NCBI GenBank assembly: GCA_003135135.1
Contig: PLDK01000041.1
Location: 115,009 to 179,008, forward strand
Direction: 5' to 3'
Origin: Deltaproteobacteria bacterium
GTDB taxonomy: Bacteria > Desulfobacterota > Binatia > Binatales > Binataceae
DNA length: 64,000 nucleotides
This document shows, piece by piece, positions 43,037 through 52,939 of the stretch. The notes beneath the pieces are model-generated. The model was given only the letters and a program-made list of their open reading frames with translations, had not been told where the DNA came from and ran no database searches. A program made the position numbers and the translations under genes. Positions within the stretch are counted from its first letter, which is position 1. Each line of letters begins with the position of its first letter.

Positions 43037-44452
43037 TTATCTGAGCGGTGCGGTTGCTCGATTCGGATCGTCGCGGTAAAGCGCCAGTGTCACGACGAAC
43101 GCGCATCCGCCCGTCGGAAGATTCGCGGCTGCGATCTCCCCGCCATGCGCCCGTGCAATTTCCTGGCACAGGCTCAAGCCCAGGCCGCTGCCTTCGCCGG
43201 GCGACCCCGCGCCACGAAAAAATCGATCGAAAATATGCGGCAGCTCCGCCGGATGGATTCCCTCCCCGGTGTCGGCGACGCGGATAATCGCGCGATTCGA
43301 ATCACTCTTCAGCCCTACTTCGATCGACCCATGCGCCGGCGTGAACTTCAGCGCGTTGTCGAGCAGATTGACGACCAGGCGGCGCAGATGCGCCGCGTTG
43401 CCGTTGACGAAGACGTCCTCCGGGGCGTTGACCGAAAGCTTTATCTCGCGCGCCTGCGCCAGCGGTCCGACCGTCGCCGCTATCTCGCTCAGCAGCGCGC
43501 GAAGATTCAGCCGCTGCCGATCGACCATTACTTCGCCATTGAGCCGCGACAGCATCAGCAGTTCGTCGGCAATTCTGCACAGCGACAGCACCTCGCGATG
43601 CGCCGCGCCGAGTGCGGCGCGATTTTCCTCGGCCGAGCGTTCACGCGCGAGCGCTACTTCCAGCTCCGTGCGCAGCACCGCCAGCGGCGTTCGCAGTTCA
43701 TGCGCGGCGTCGGACGCGAACCTGCGCTCCGTAGCCGACGCGCGTTCCAGACGCTCCAGCAGCGCGTTGATGACTTCGGTGAGCCGTGCGACCTCATCGG
43801 CCACCGGCGGGACTGTCAGCCGCGAGCTCAGATTCGCCGGCCCAATCGCGTCGAGCTCCGCCGTCACCGATTCAATCGGCCGCAGCGCCCGGCCCGCCAG
43901 CAAGTACCCTCCACCGACGCAAAGCAGCAGCACGATCGGCACCATCAGCAGCAGCAGGTCGCGAAGGCTGTCAACCGATTCCTGAACCAGGCGCGCCTGC
44001 ACCCCGCTTTGCAGGTACGCGAGCTCGCCGTCGTACATCATCGGAACGACCGCGAACCTGAAGCCGCGGTTGCCGCCGATCGCCGCATGGGTGGGGAGTC
44101 TCGGGTTGAACGGCGGCGGGATCGTGTGGATGTCGCCGTAATTTCCAATCACGCCGTTTGCGGTGACGATTTGTACGCGCCGGCCGGGCCCGATATCCGT
44201 CTCGAGGCTGAGGCGCTGCAGGATTCCAAGGGCGCTGGCGGTGCCGCCGCGCTCGATTTGATCCGCTGTAGTTTCGGCCTCTTTCAGCAGCGCCGCATCG
44301 AGACCGCTCCATTGCTGGCGTTCGAACAGTTGCACGACTGCGATCGCCGCGATCAGCAGGATTGCCGCCAGCACCGCGGCCCAGTAGATGGTTAGCCTGA
44401 GTCTGATCGTCATTAGCGGCCGCCGCGCGGCAACGGCAACGCGCGGCGTCAT
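43037..44452 (-). CDS. Sensor histidine kinase
   Basis: A 471-residue membrane kinase with two helices (about 20-40 and 165-190), a periplasmic sensor loop, a HAMP-like linker, the H-box DAAHELRTPLAVLRTEL and the N/G boxes (NLLDNALKF, VADTGEGIHPAELPHIFDRF, GSGLGLSLC). It overlaps the regulator by 4 bases (44449-44452), so start at 44452 is favoured; the frame continues 45 codons upstream. It phosphorylates the neighbouring regulator. Confidence 0.9.
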   Translation of the reverse strand: MTPRVAVAARRPLMTIRLRLTIYWAAVLAAILLIAAIAVVQLFERQQWSGLDAALLKEAETTADQIERGGTASALGILQRLSLETDIGPGRRVQIVTANGVIGNYGDIHTIPPPFNPRLPTHAAIGGNRGFRFAVVPMMYDGELAYLQSGVQARLVQESVDSLRDLLLLMVPIVLLLCVGGGYLLAGRALRPIESVTAELDAIGPANLSSRLTVPPVADEVARLTEVINALLERLERASATERRFASDAAHELRTPLAVLRTELEVALARERSAEENRAALGAAHREVLSLCRIADELLMLSRLNGEVMVDRQRLNLRALLSEIAATVGPLAQAREIKLSVNAPEDVFVNGNAAHLRRLVVNLLDNALKFTPAHGSIEVGLKSDSNRAIIRVADTGEGIHPAELPHIFDRFFRGAGSPGEGSGLGLSLCQEIARAHGGEIAAANLPTGGCAFVVTLALYRDDPNRATAPLR

Positions 44453-45129
44453 TCCGCGCGCATCGTGTATCCAACCCCGCGCACGGTGACTATCAGCGAA
44501 CGATCGGCGCCCGGGTCGACCTTCTGGCGCAGCCGATTGACGAATACTTCGATCAGGTTGGTCAGCGAGTTGTAATTCGAATCCCAAACCGTCTCCGCGA
44601 TCATGTCGCGCGTCACCACCTGCCCGGCGTTTCGCATCAGCAATTCGAGCAGCATCTTTTCCTTCGGCGACAGGTTCAGAGTTTGCTCGCCGATTTTCGC
44701 CCGCCGCTTGACGGTGTCGAATTCCAGCTCGCCGACTTTGAGAACCGTCGATGCTGGCGCCCGCGGACGCCGCGCCAGCGCCTTGATTCTCGCCACCAGC
44801 TCGGCAAACGCGAACGGCTTGGTCAGATAGTCGTCGCCCCCGCTGTCCAGTCCGGCCACGCGTTCTTCAAGCAATCCGCGCGCGGTCAGGATCAACACCG
44901 GCGTCTGATTGCCGCCCGCGCGCATCTCGCGCAGCATCTCCAGTCCGCTTTTCCCCGGCAACCCAAGGTCCAGGACGATCAGATCGAGCACGCCGCGCGC
45001 GATTATCGGTCCCGCCGCCTCCGCACTCCCGGCGATCTCGACCGAGAAGTCTTCCTCGACGAGTCCCTGCTTGACCGCATTGGCCAGCCGGGCCTCGTCC
45101 TCGATAAGCAAAATGCGCAGCGCGTTCAT
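44449..45129 (-). CDS. OmpR-family response regulator
   Basis: A 226-residue regulator with a receiver domain (phosphorylation site D54 in IVLDLGLPG, plus LTARG and K in YLTKPFAF) and a winged-helix C-terminus ending TVRGVGYTMRAE. GGAGGG precedes the ATG by 2-3 bases. It forms a two-gene unit with the kinase and is divergent from the enoyl-CoA hydratase. The regulon is unknown. Confidence 0.93.
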   Translation of the reverse strand: MNALRILLIEDEARLANAVKQGLVEEDFSVEIAGSAEAAGPIIARGVLDLIVLDLGLPGKSGLEMLREMRAGGNQTPVLILTARGLLEERVAGLDSGGDDYLTKPFAFAELVARIKALARRPRAPASTVLKVGELEFDTVKRRAKIGEQTLNLSPKEKMLLELLMRNAGQVVTRDMIAETVWDSNYNSLTNLIEVFVNRLRQKVDPGADRSLIVTVRGVGYTMRAE

Positions 45130-45273
45130 ACCCTCCGATGCTGCCACGCCGGCGCATCCAAAAAAAGCGCTGCGCCCCCCGTCAGATCGCGAAAGCGTTG
45201 CCCTATCCGCCGCCGCTTGAGGTAACATCGCGATGGCGCCGGCGCGGCGACTATCCAAACGAATCGGGACGGG

Positions 45274-46086
45274 ATGCCCATGGAAGAAAAAACAGTTCTC
45301 TACGAGAAGCACGACCGCGTTGCCAGGGTCATCCTCAACCGTCCGCGCTACAGGAACGCGCAGTCGCGCCGATTGCTCGAGGAAATGGACGACGCCTTCG
45401 CCACCGCCAACGCCGACGACGACGTCCGCGTCATCATTCTCTCCGGCGCCGGCGATAATTTCTGCTCCGGCCACGACCTCGGCACGCCCGAAGAAAAAGA
45501 GGACCAGCAGCGCCGCCCGTTTCCCAAGAGCGTGCGCGGCGAGTATGCCCGCTCGCGCCAGATGTATCTCGACAACACGCTGCGATGGCGCGATCTCGAC
45601 AAGCCCACCATCGCGCAGGTGCAGGGCCTGTGCATCTTCGGCGGATGGATGCTCGCGGCCGCGATGGACCTCATCGTGGCTTCCGACGACGCCAAGTTTC
45701 TGCCCGCGCTCTTGCAGTATTTCTCGATCCCGTGGGATATGCCCCCGCGCAAGGCCAAGGAAATCCTCTTCCAGAGCCGCTTCGTCGACGCCGACGAGGC
45801 CTGCCGCCTCGGCTTCGTCAATATGGTCGTGCCGCGCGCCGAGCTCGAGGCCGAAACGATGGCGCTCGCGAATCGAATCGCCGAGAGCGACCGCTTCACG
45901 CTCCGCATGGTCAAGTGGGCGGTCAATTCCGCGCAGGACGCGATGGGCTTCAGCACCGCGATTCGCAACGCCCATTCGCATCACATGGTGCTCGGCATCG
46001 GCAGTGTAATCGCCAAGCTGGAAGGCAAGGAGCTTCCCAACCGGATGCCCGGGGTCGATCAGGCGCTCAAGAAAGTGAAAAAATAG
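45274..46086 (+). CDS. Enoyl-CoA hydratase/isomerase family protein
   Basis: A 270-residue crotonase-fold enzyme with oxyanion-hole segments (IILSGAGDNFCSGHDLG and QGLCIFGGWMLAAAMD). The position of the catalytic Glu pair is variable in the family, so hydratase versus isomerase or decarboxylase is unclear. GHDL rather than G(A/G)DL is used. It stands alone on the plus strand. Confidence 0.85.
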   Translation: MPMEEKTVLYEKHDRVARVILNRPRYRNAQSRRLLEEMDDAFATANADDDVRVIILSGAGDNFCSGHDLGTPEEKEDQQRRPFPKSVRGEYARSRQMYLDNTLRWRDLDKPTIAQVQGLCIFGGWMLAAAMDLIVASDDAKFLPALLQYFSIPWDMPPRKAKEILFQSRFVDADEACRLGFVNMVVPRAELEAETMALANRIAESDRFTLRMVKWAVNSAQDAMGFSTAIRNAHSHHMVLGIGSVIAKLEGKELPNRMPGVDQALKKVKK

Positions 46087-46216
46087 ACCGCGCAGATCGC
46101 TGCCCGCGCTCAATTGACGGCGAACTGCGTTCGATTTGCGACTTTAGAGTCCCCATAAGACCCCTTGCGCACGAACTGCTTTCGCTTTGGTTTCCAATAG
46201 TCGGCACCATTGAAGT

Positions 46217-47338
46217 GTGACGACTTCCATTCGAACACTGAGCTGCGCAATCGTCGTGGCATTCCTTTTTGTCGCGCTCACAGCGATCGGCTCCAGCGCA
46301 TCGCTTTTGCCCGACGCGAATCCAACTGCCGCGCCTGCTCCTTCATCGGACCCAAAGCCGCCCCATGCCGCGGCGACCTCCGCCGAGCCGATCGCGACGC
46401 TCCCGCCGATTGCGCATCGGATCGCAGGTGGAGAATTCGATTTCATCGTCGCCGATGGCAACTCCTTTACAAGTGTCGGTTCGCGATTCGGTGAGAGCCC
46501 CAGGATCTTGGCCCGCGACAACGGCCAGCAGGTTACCGACCGGCTGCATGCCGGCGACACCATCCATATCGACGATCGTCATATCGTCCCCGTTGAAGGA
46601 TCCGATTTGATCGAGATCAACCTGCCGCAGCGGATGCTTTTTCATTTCGAGAGTGGCCGGTTGAGCGGGGCGTATCCGATCGCGATCGGGCAACCGGGGG
46701 TGCAGTGGCGGACCCCGATCGGCGCGTTCAAGGTGATCCAGATGCGCGAAGATCCGGCCTGGCGCGTGCCTGCGTCGATTCAGCGGGAAGAGGAAGAGCA
46801 GGGCAGGGAGGTCGTCGACGAGGTCGAGCCCGGACCCGACAATCCGCTCGGCAAATACTGGATCGGACTGAGTTTCCCGGTGATCGGGATTCATGGCACC
46901 AATCATCCCATCAGCGTTTACAGCTACCGAACCCATGGATGCGTCCCGTTGCATCCCGACGATATCGAAGCGCTGTTCAACGCCGTCGATCTGAACGATC
47001 GCGGCGAAATCTTCTACTTGCCTCTGATGCTGGCGCGGCTGGACGACGGGCGGATTTTCCTCGAAAGCGAGCGGGACATTTACCGCAAGGGCACCGGCGG
47101 AATCGACGCGGTGCGGGCTCTTGCGCAAGCCGGCGGGATTGATACCCTGATTGACTGGTTCCATGCCGGGGAAGTAGTAAACGACCAGGAAGGAATCGCG
47201 CGCGACGTGACGCTCAAGTCCGAGCGCGCAGGGGGAACGCCTGCAGATCCGATCGCGGCGACGACAAGTGAGCGAACACGCACAGTCGCAACGGGGGCAT
47301 CGCGCGGACTTATCGCGGCGGCGCTTCCTCCACATTAG
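46217..47338 (+). CDS. L,D-transpeptidase with LysM-like region
   Basis: A 373-residue exported protein: signal peptide at 1-28, Pro/Ala linker, a LysM-like region (about 75-125) and a YkuD domain. The active site is GIHGTNHP and C242 in THGCVPLHPDD. The usual sequence after the Cys is (I/V)R(L/M), and here Arg is Pro, which may alter activity. It cross-links peptidoglycan or links lipoprotein to it. Its 3' end overlaps the next gene by 71 bases. Confidence 0.85.
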   Translation: MTTSIRTLSCAIVVAFLFVALTAIGSSASLLPDANPTAAPAPSSDPKPPHAAATSAEPIATLPPIAHRIAGGEFDFIVADGNSFTSVGSRFGESPRILARDNGQQVTDRLHAGDTIHIDDRHIVPVEGSDLIEINLPQRMLFHFESGRLSGAYPIAIGQPGVQWRTPIGAFKVIQMREDPAWRVPASIQREEEEQGREVVDEVEPGPDNPLGKYWIGLSFPVIGIHGTNHPISVYSYRTHGCVPLHPDDIEALFNAVDLNDRGEIFYLPLMLARLDDGRIFLESERDIYRKGTGGIDAVRALAQAGGIDTLIDWFHAGEVVNDQEGIARDVTLKSERAGGTPADPIAATTSERTRTVATGASRGLIAAALPPH

Positions 47339-47846
47339 CGCCCTGGCCGTTGCACAACTGGTTGTGCCTGCGGTCGCGATAGCGCGCACCACCGTTGCGC
47401 TTCGGCACCGCTCGCTCAAATTCTACGCTCTGCACACCGGCGAAAGTCTGACCACCACCTACTGGCAGGACGGTCACTACGTTCCCGGCGAACTCGATCG
47501 CATCAACTACATCCTGCGCGATTTCCGCGCCAACGAAGTGAAGCCGATCGATCCCACGCTCCTCGATCTGCTGGTGCAAGTCCGGCATCGGCTGAGCACC
47601 GCCGAGCCGTTCCAGGTGATTTCCGGATATCGCTCGCCCGTGACCAATGCGATGCTCCATGCCAACGGCGAGGGCGTCGCCGTCCACAGCCTCCATCTCG
47701 AAGGCAAGGCGATCGATATCACCGTGCCGGGACGCAGCCTCGCGCAGCTTCGCGGCGCCGCGTTGGCGCAGCAGGCCGGCGGAGTCGGCTACTACCCGCG
47801 CACCGGATTCGTTCACGTCGATACCGGCCGCGTCCGCTTCTGGTAG
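47268..47846 (+). CDS. YcbK-like (DUF882, M15 fold) Tat-exported peptidase
   Basis: A 192-residue protein with a twin-arginine start SRRRFLHISAL. The M15-type zinc site is visible as GYRSPVTN, HSLHLEGKAIDI and FVHVDTG. It cuts cell-wall peptide bridges or is regulatory. It begins with GTG inside the transpeptidase gene and so is co-translated with it; the pair supports cell-wall work. Confidence 0.85.
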   Translation: MSEHAQSQRGHRADLSRRRFLHISALAVAQLVVPAVAIARTTVALRHRSLKFYALHTGESLTTTYWQDGHYVPGELDRINYILRDFRANEVKPIDPTLLDLLVQVRHRLSTAEPFQVISGYRSPVTNAMLHANGEGVAVHSLHLEGKAIDITVPGRSLAQLRGAALAQQAGGVGYYPRTGFVHVDTGRVRFW

Positions 47847-47875
47847 GACCTCGCGCGCGAGCCGACTCGCCGCAT

Positions 47876-49069
47876 TCAATACGCGGCGTCGAGAATCGCG
47901 ATCAACTGCTCCAGCGTCACGTCGGCGCCCACCGTGTTTGCCCGCTTCACCTCCTCGAGCACCGTCCCCGCGATTCGCGAAATTTCCTCGCGCGGCACAC
48001 TCACGTCCCGCAGCCGCGTCGGCACCTCGAACTTGCCGATGAACTTCGCCGCGCGATCGGCGCATTCCACCGCCGCCGAGCGTGGACTGCGCGCGTCGAA
48101 GCGCACGCCGAATCCTTCCGCGATCGGCCCGAAGCGATCTGCGGCGACCTCGGCCATGAAGCGCATCACGTGCGGGAGCGTGACGCATGACGTGACGCCG
48201 TGCGGGACGTTCCACATCGGCCCGATCTGATGCCCCAGCGCGTGCGAGATTCCGCTGCGAGTGTTCGACATGCCGAAAATCGAGAGCCACGCGGCGAGCT
48301 GGCATTGCATGCGATGCTCGAGTTCGTCATCGCCGTCCGTTTGCAGTGACGGCAACAGATGCTCCGTCAGTAGCGCGATCGCGCGTGCCGCGAGCGTGTC
48401 GGTGACTATCTGATGGCGCGTCGAGTACGAGCCCTCGACCGCGTGATCGAGCGCGCGCATCCCGGTCGAGGCCCACAGCCAGGCCGGCGTTTCGACCGTC
48501 AGCGCCGGATCGAGGATGACCACCCGGGCCTGCAGGCGCGGGTCGGCAACTCCTCCCTTCACCCTGGTCGATTCGTCGGTGACGCCGCCCCCCGGCGTGA
48601 ACTCGGCGGCCGACAACGTGGTCGGCATCGCGATATGCAGAATCTCGCGCGCGCCCGCCGTCTCTGTAGCCGCCGCGTTGAAATCTACGATGCGCGAGCC
48701 GGCGCGGCCGCCCAGCAACTGCCACGCCGCGTTTTTCACGGTGTCGATCGGGCTGCCGCCGCCGAAACTCACCATCGCATCGGCGCCGACGCGGCGCGCC
48801 TCTGCCACCAGCTCCGTGACGGTATGCGACGGTACATGCTGAGCGGCGCCGGCGAACACGCCCGCGATTGCGGGACCGGCCGCGTTCTTGACCTTGTCGA
48901 GCAGTTTCGAGTGGCCGAGCGTCTTGCCGGTCACGATTAGCGCTCGTTTCGCTCCGCGCCGCGCGAGCTCGCGTCCGAGTGATTCTGCCTTGCCGACGCC
49001 GAAGACAACCGTCTCGAGTCGCGTGAAATGGTATTCGCCGGCGGTCTTGTTCAATTTAATCTCTCGCAC
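47876..49069 (-). CDS. Iron-containing alcohol dehydrogenase family protein
   Basis: A 397-residue enzyme with the NAD(P) segment FGGGSPIDTVKNAA and iron ligands in ALDHAVEGSY, GISHALGHQIGP and VPHGVTSCVTLPH. It resembles iron ADHs and maleylacetate reductases; a Ser/Thr-rich loop would be needed to decide. It stands alone, convergent with the YcbK gene (29 bases). Confidence 0.85.
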   Translation of the reverse strand: MREIKLNKTAGEYHFTRLETVVFGVGKAESLGRELARRGAKRALIVTGKTLGHSKLLDKVKNAAGPAIAGVFAGAAQHVPSHTVTELVAEARRVGADAMVSFGGGSPIDTVKNAAWQLLGGRAGSRIVDFNAAATETAGAREILHIAMPTTLSAAEFTPGGGVTDESTRVKGGVADPRLQARVVILDPALTVETPAWLWASTGMRALDHAVEGSYSTRHQIVTDTLAARAIALLTEHLLPSLQTDGDDELEHRMQCQLAAWLSIFGMSNTRSGISHALGHQIGPMWNVPHGVTSCVTLPHVMRFMAEVAADRFGPIAEGFGVRFDARSPRSAAVECADRAAKFIGKFEVPTRLRDVSVPREEISRIAGTVLEEVKRANTVGADVTLEQLIAILDAAY

Positions 49070-49177
49070 CAGTTCACAAGTTTAGTCTCGGTCGCAGTAC
49101 CTCTATGACCGAAGGCGGCTACGTGTCAAATCGCGCTTAACCGCGGCTCCGCGCAGTCGTCACGCCGAGCTCAAAAC

Positions 49178-49209
49178 GGAAGCAGGCCCGGAATTCCGGG
49201 CCTGCTTCC
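49178..49209 (-). terminator. Perfect 32-bp palindrome, terminator for the secreted protein
   Basis: Sixteen-base arms meet at GAATTC at 49191-49196; on the minus strand it is followed by GTTTTG. The gene at 49283 reads into it 73 bases after its stop. It is a hairpin with no loop if fully paired, so four to six central bases would unpair. Confidence 0.75.
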
Positions 49210-49282
49210 AAGTCGTGTCGCGATGCGTCTTCTCCCCCGCATCGCAACGAAAAACGATCTGCCGTTACTTCACGCCTCGCCC

Positions 49283-50761
49283 CTATTGCTTGCAGGTGAC
49301 GGTTTCCAAAGTACCGCCGACCGAAACCGGGCAATTGCTCGAGCTGACCTGCACAGATGTCGAGATCGAGTCAGCCGTGCCGGCCTTTGCCAGTTTGGGG
49401 CAGTAGCAGGCGAGGGTGCCATACACCGTCGAAGGAGTATTGCCCTCAACAATTGCACTTACACTGGGTCCGCTAAGCGGGTTCGAAATAATATCGCCCT
49501 CAACCGGGGCGATAGGACCGGAAACCCCGCCCCCCCAGTAGATCTGGCAGGTCGCATCGGTGGGATCCGAGGCCATCGCTATCGTCACGTCGCAGCCAGC
49601 CGGGCTGGTGTTGGTCAGACTGATATTCTTCATTGCTCCCAAGCCGTTCGAAGTCAGCGTGACCGCCGCGGTGTTTGTCGAATGCAGGTAGCCCGCCGGC
49701 GTGCTGGGGATCGTGGTGCAGGTGACCTCTTCGCCCGGAGGAACCAGTCCCCCGCTCGTCGCGTCGCCGACCGCGGTCATGATCTGGTAGGAACTGGTGT
49801 TCGTGGCGCCCCACACAACGTTGCTGGTGTTTTCAACAGCCGTCGCGGAAGCCTTGGCGCAGTTCAAGTTCGGGGAGAGGATCGTGCCCGGGTTGATGAA
49901 CGCGGCTTGGGAGTTGCTGGTGCCATCCGCATGCGCCGACGATTGCGTGGAATTGAAGTCGCAGTCGTCGTTGGTCGAACCGCTGGTGTTGCCGACGTTG
50001 TCATTCCTGTTGAAGCTCAAGCTTCCGCCAGCCAGGCCGCCCGGAAAGATCTGCAACGCACCGACCGCGGTGCCCAAGGAGCCGGTGATCGACTTCGCGG
50101 ACGTATCACCCGACGGCGCGCCGAAGCCCTCGCACGAGACCACCGACAGCCCCTGATAGGGCGCCGTGCCATAGCCGTCAGTCGAAACCGGCGTAATGCC
50201 CTGCTTCTGCAGCGTGATTGTCAGCACCGGGTTCTCCGGCGGAGTGCCCGTCGGCAGCGACGGTCCCGGCAGCGCTACGCTGTTTCCCAAGACGGTCGAT
50301 TCGCCAGTGCCCGCCTGGAGCGTGAATGACAGAGAGAGGGCTCCTGCCACGGCAGATCCGTTAACCCAGGCGAAGGTCGGAGTGATAGACAGGATCGCTG
50401 CGCCATTGGCGCCAACTGTACCACTGAGGGTACCACTCATATGGTCCTCGCCGTCGAAGCACGGGATGCTGCCACAAACCGCCGGGCCGGCGAAAAAGCC
50501 GAGAACGTCGTTGGCGTTGTAGATCATCTCGCCGGAGGCGACTGTACACTCCCCCGAGCCCACCGCTGCTGTGCCGAACTTGATCTGCCCGACACCCACG
50601 ACGTAGAGAAGCGCCGCGTTATTGGTGGTGCTTGGCTCAGCGCCGTGGACCTGGAATGCGTAGCTATGTCCGCATTCTGCAGGAGCCGTAGCGTTGGCCA
50701 TCGGAGCAGCCGCCAAAGCGAAACCGCTCAATATTACAAGAGCTAAAAGAATCCTTTTCAT
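49283..50761 (-). CDS. Large secreted protein of unknown function
   Basis: A 492-residue secreted protein with a signal peptide (MKRILLALVILSGFALA, cleavage near ANA at 23-25) and many Ser/Thr/Gly and about 14 Cys, with no domain I recognise. It is probably a beta-rich surface or extracellular protein. GGGAGGAT precedes ATG 50761; a Met 6 codons earlier exists. The Cys suggest disulfides. Confidence 0.65.
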   Translation of the reverse strand: MKRILLALVILSGFALAAAPMANATAPAECGHSYAFQVHGAEPSTTNNAALLYVVGVGQIKFGTAAVGSGECTVASGEMIYNANDVLGFFAGPAVCGSIPCFDGEDHMSGTLSGTVGANGAAILSITPTFAWVNGSAVAGALSLSFTLQAGTGESTVLGNSVALPGPSLPTGTPPENPVLTITLQKQGITPVSTDGYGTAPYQGLSVVSCEGFGAPSGDTSAKSITGSLGTAVGALQIFPGGLAGGSLSFNRNDNVGNTSGSTNDDCDFNSTQSSAHADGTSNSQAAFINPGTILSPNLNCAKASATAVENTSNVVWGATNTSSYQIMTAVGDATSGGLVPPGEEVTCTTIPSTPAGYLHSTNTAAVTLTSNGLGAMKNISLTNTSPAGCDVTIAMASDPTDATCQIYWGGGVSGPIAPVEGDIISNPLSGPSVSAIVEGNTPSTVYGTLACYCPKLAKAGTADSISTSVQVSSSNCPVSVGGTLETVTCKQ

Positions 50762-51406
50762 ACATCCTCCCAGAAACATTTAGTGAGTTCGAACCCATTC
50801 GATTTCCGAGTATCCCCCCAATTCTGCCTGGCCCATGCGCCAAGTGCGGGCTCTACTGGAAACCGGATCGAGTCCTCCCGGCGCGCTTGCCTCAAGTGAC
50901 CAAAAGCGGCCAAAAGCGACTAAAACACACCCACCCACTAGTTGTCAACGCAAGACTTGGACCACGCGGGGAGGAAGATGGAACGTTCCCCACGCTCACA
51001 GGAAAAGCCGGCGGAAGTGAATTCTTTCCTTTAATTCGTTGGATTGTTCTCCAATCTTGACGTTCGCCGTCCGGATCGTCGTCTTTTGAAAACCCTCAGC
51101 TTGTTGCATTCCACGAAACCATCGTTGCACGGCTGCACGTCGTTTCAGAGCGATCGCCTGTCTGGTTTCGTTAAATGTTCGCCGCTCTATTTGGGATTAT
51201 GAGTTCAATTTTGCCGGTCGGCATTGCAGTCGATGTGCTAAGCCGGCTTCGGTGCGCGACTCCCGAAAATCATATTTTGGTGCTTGTCAACACCGAAAAC
51301 ACGGGGCTTGCTACTTGCGATGCTGATCGAACAGGGCGACACTGATGCGGCTACCTTCGATTGGTCACTCCCGCGTTTGATCGTTTTTACAAGGACAGGT
51401 GAAACT
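50762..51406. other. Gene-poor region of 645 bases
   Basis: No gene seen on either strand. A near-tandem repeat (GACCAAAAGCG GCCAAAAGCG) lies near 50898-50920. The base composition is lower in G+C and more mixed than in the genes. Promoters for the minus gene at 49283 should be at its left end. Confidence 0.35.
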
Positions 51407-51649
51407 TTGAATCTACGACACACTGCCGTCGCTCTGGCGCTTATGGGCTGGTATTTGATGGCGCCACCGCAGACCAGGACCTGGTGGGTCGGCCCGCCAC
51501 GCGCCGATAATGCGGCCCCGCTTACCAGGTGGGCGAATCAGCAGTCATTCGACAATGCGGAAAAATGTGAGGCAGCCAGGCAGGTCACTGAGGTGCAGGC
51601 CGGAGCCCTTTGCGTGTCCACCGACGATCCTCGCCTCAAAGCCTTTTAG
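51407..51649 (+). CDS. Small membrane/secreted protein
   Basis: An 80-residue protein starting from TTG at 51407, preceded by AAGGACAGG. A hydrophobic segment (TAVALALMGWYLMAP) is followed by Asn/Trp/Glu-rich sequence, with FDNAEKCEAARQ and DDPRLK. Similar small GWYLM-type proteins occur in deltaproteobacterial genomes. The start choice is inference; an ATG at 51443 is also possible. Confidence 0.5.
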   Translation: MNLRHTAVALALMGWYLMAPPQTRTWWVGPPRADNAAPLTRWANQQSFDNAEKCEAARQVTEVQAGALCVSTDDPRLKAF

Positions 51650-51955
51650 TATGTAAAGGACGACAGCAAGAACTGAGCAGGCGGGGTTTTGTGATGCGCT
51701 CGCAGAACCCTCGCCCGCCTCGCTACGCTCGGCCGCCTTGTATCTGTGAATTGAGTTGTGCAGAGCGAAGGGAACAACCGGCTCTTCCCGATTACCTTCT
51801 AACAGGGACGAAGTCCCGCATCTTTTCTTATCTTAATACTTAAGATGCAGCGGTCACGCTTGGCCGCGCCCGCCAACGGGCAGGGCTCAGCCCTGCCCAA
51901 GGAAGTGTGAAACCCACGGCGGGTTTCACATCCCCGGCGCGTCCCCTGCCACGGC
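51650..51955. repeat. Composite intergenic repeat block
   Basis: Has a GACGAAGTCCCGCATCTTTTC segment near 51810, the core palindrome GCAGGGCTCAGCCCTGC at 51880-51896 and the second palindrome GTGAAACCC...GGGTTTCAC at 51908-51930. No gene. Confidence 0.75.
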
Positions 51956-52939
51956 TCAGTGAGCGAATGCCGGCATCACTTCCTTCGCGAACATCTCGAT
52001 TGTGTCGGGCATCATGAAGTTCAGGAAGAAGTACGTCATGCCGAACTTCTCGATTCGAGCGGCGAGTTCGCGCTTGACGTCGTCGGGGGTGCCGATCAGG
52101 ATCTGAAGCGACGTGCGCACGCTTTCGTTATCTTCGATTCCAAGCGTCTGCGCAGTCCCCGCCGCCATCGCATCTGCCGTGGCGCGATCCTTGGCCATCA
52201 GTACAAACCCTCCGCCCGAGAGTTCGAGTGCGTCCGCCGCGCGGCCCGCGGCTTTCAGGAAGCCGCGAATCATCTCGATGCGCTTGAGGACCTTGGCCCG
52301 ATCGAACTTCAGCGCTTCGACGATATCGACGTAGCCCTTGGTTATCGGCGGGTTCAGATTCAGGATGTCGGCCTCATTTGCCGCGATTTCCAGTACGCGC
52401 TTGCCGCCCCCGCCAATCAGGATCGGCGGATACGGCCGCTGCACCGGCTTGGGATCGCAATAAGCCTTGTCGATCTTGAAATACGGCCCATGATAAGTCG
52501 GCTCGTCTTGCGTCCACATCGCCTTGAGCAGCTTGATTCCGTCGCCCATCTGCTCGATTCGTTCGGCGTTCGACGGATACGGAAAGTTGTAGGCGTCGTA
52601 TTCTTCCCTGAACCAGCCGGCGCCGAGCCCCGCGATAAAGCGCCCGCCGCTCAAGTTGTCGATCGACGCCATCGTCTTCGCCAGCAGTGCGGGGTTGCGA
52701 TAGGACATCGAGGTGACCAGCGGCAACATCTTGACGCGCTTGGTGACTGCCGCGACCGCGCTGAGCATCGTGAAGCATTCACAGTGCGGCGCCCGCGGGT
52801 CGGCCATCAGCCCGCGCATGAAGAAGTGATCGTCGATCGAAACCGAATAGTATCCCAGCTCCTCGGCGCGCCGCGCAGTAGCCAAAGTGGCAGCCGGATC
52901 GCCATTAGGAAGCCCAACATTGAATTTGATTGGCCGCAT
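51956..52939 (-). CDS. Luciferase-like (LLM) F420- or flavin-dependent oxidoreductase
   Basis: A 327-residue TIM-barrel oxidoreductase. Segments GLPNGDPAATLATARRAEELGY, SIDDHFF, LAKTMASIDNLSGGRFIAGLGAGW and PYPPILIGGGGKRVLEIAA are typical of the LLM class; the GGGGK part fits the F420 group. Cofactor choice needs alignment. Its upstream flank resembles the flank of the XamI gene. It is a single gene. Confidence 0.85.
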   Translation of the reverse strand: MRPIKFNVGLPNGDPAATLATARRAEELGYYSVSIDDHFFMRGLMADPRAPHCECFTMLSAVAAVTKRVKMLPLVTSMSYRNPALLAKTMASIDNLSGGRFIAGLGAGWFREEYDAYNFPYPSNAERIEQMGDGIKLLKAMWTQDEPTYHGPYFKIDKAYCDPKPVQRPYPPILIGGGGKRVLEIAANEADILNLNPPITKGYVDIVEALKFDRAKVLKRIEMIRGFLKAAGRAADALELSGGGFVLMAKDRATADAMAAGTAQTLGIEDNESVRTSLQILIGTPDDVKRELAARIEKFGMTYFFLNFMMPDTIEMFAKEVMPAFAH

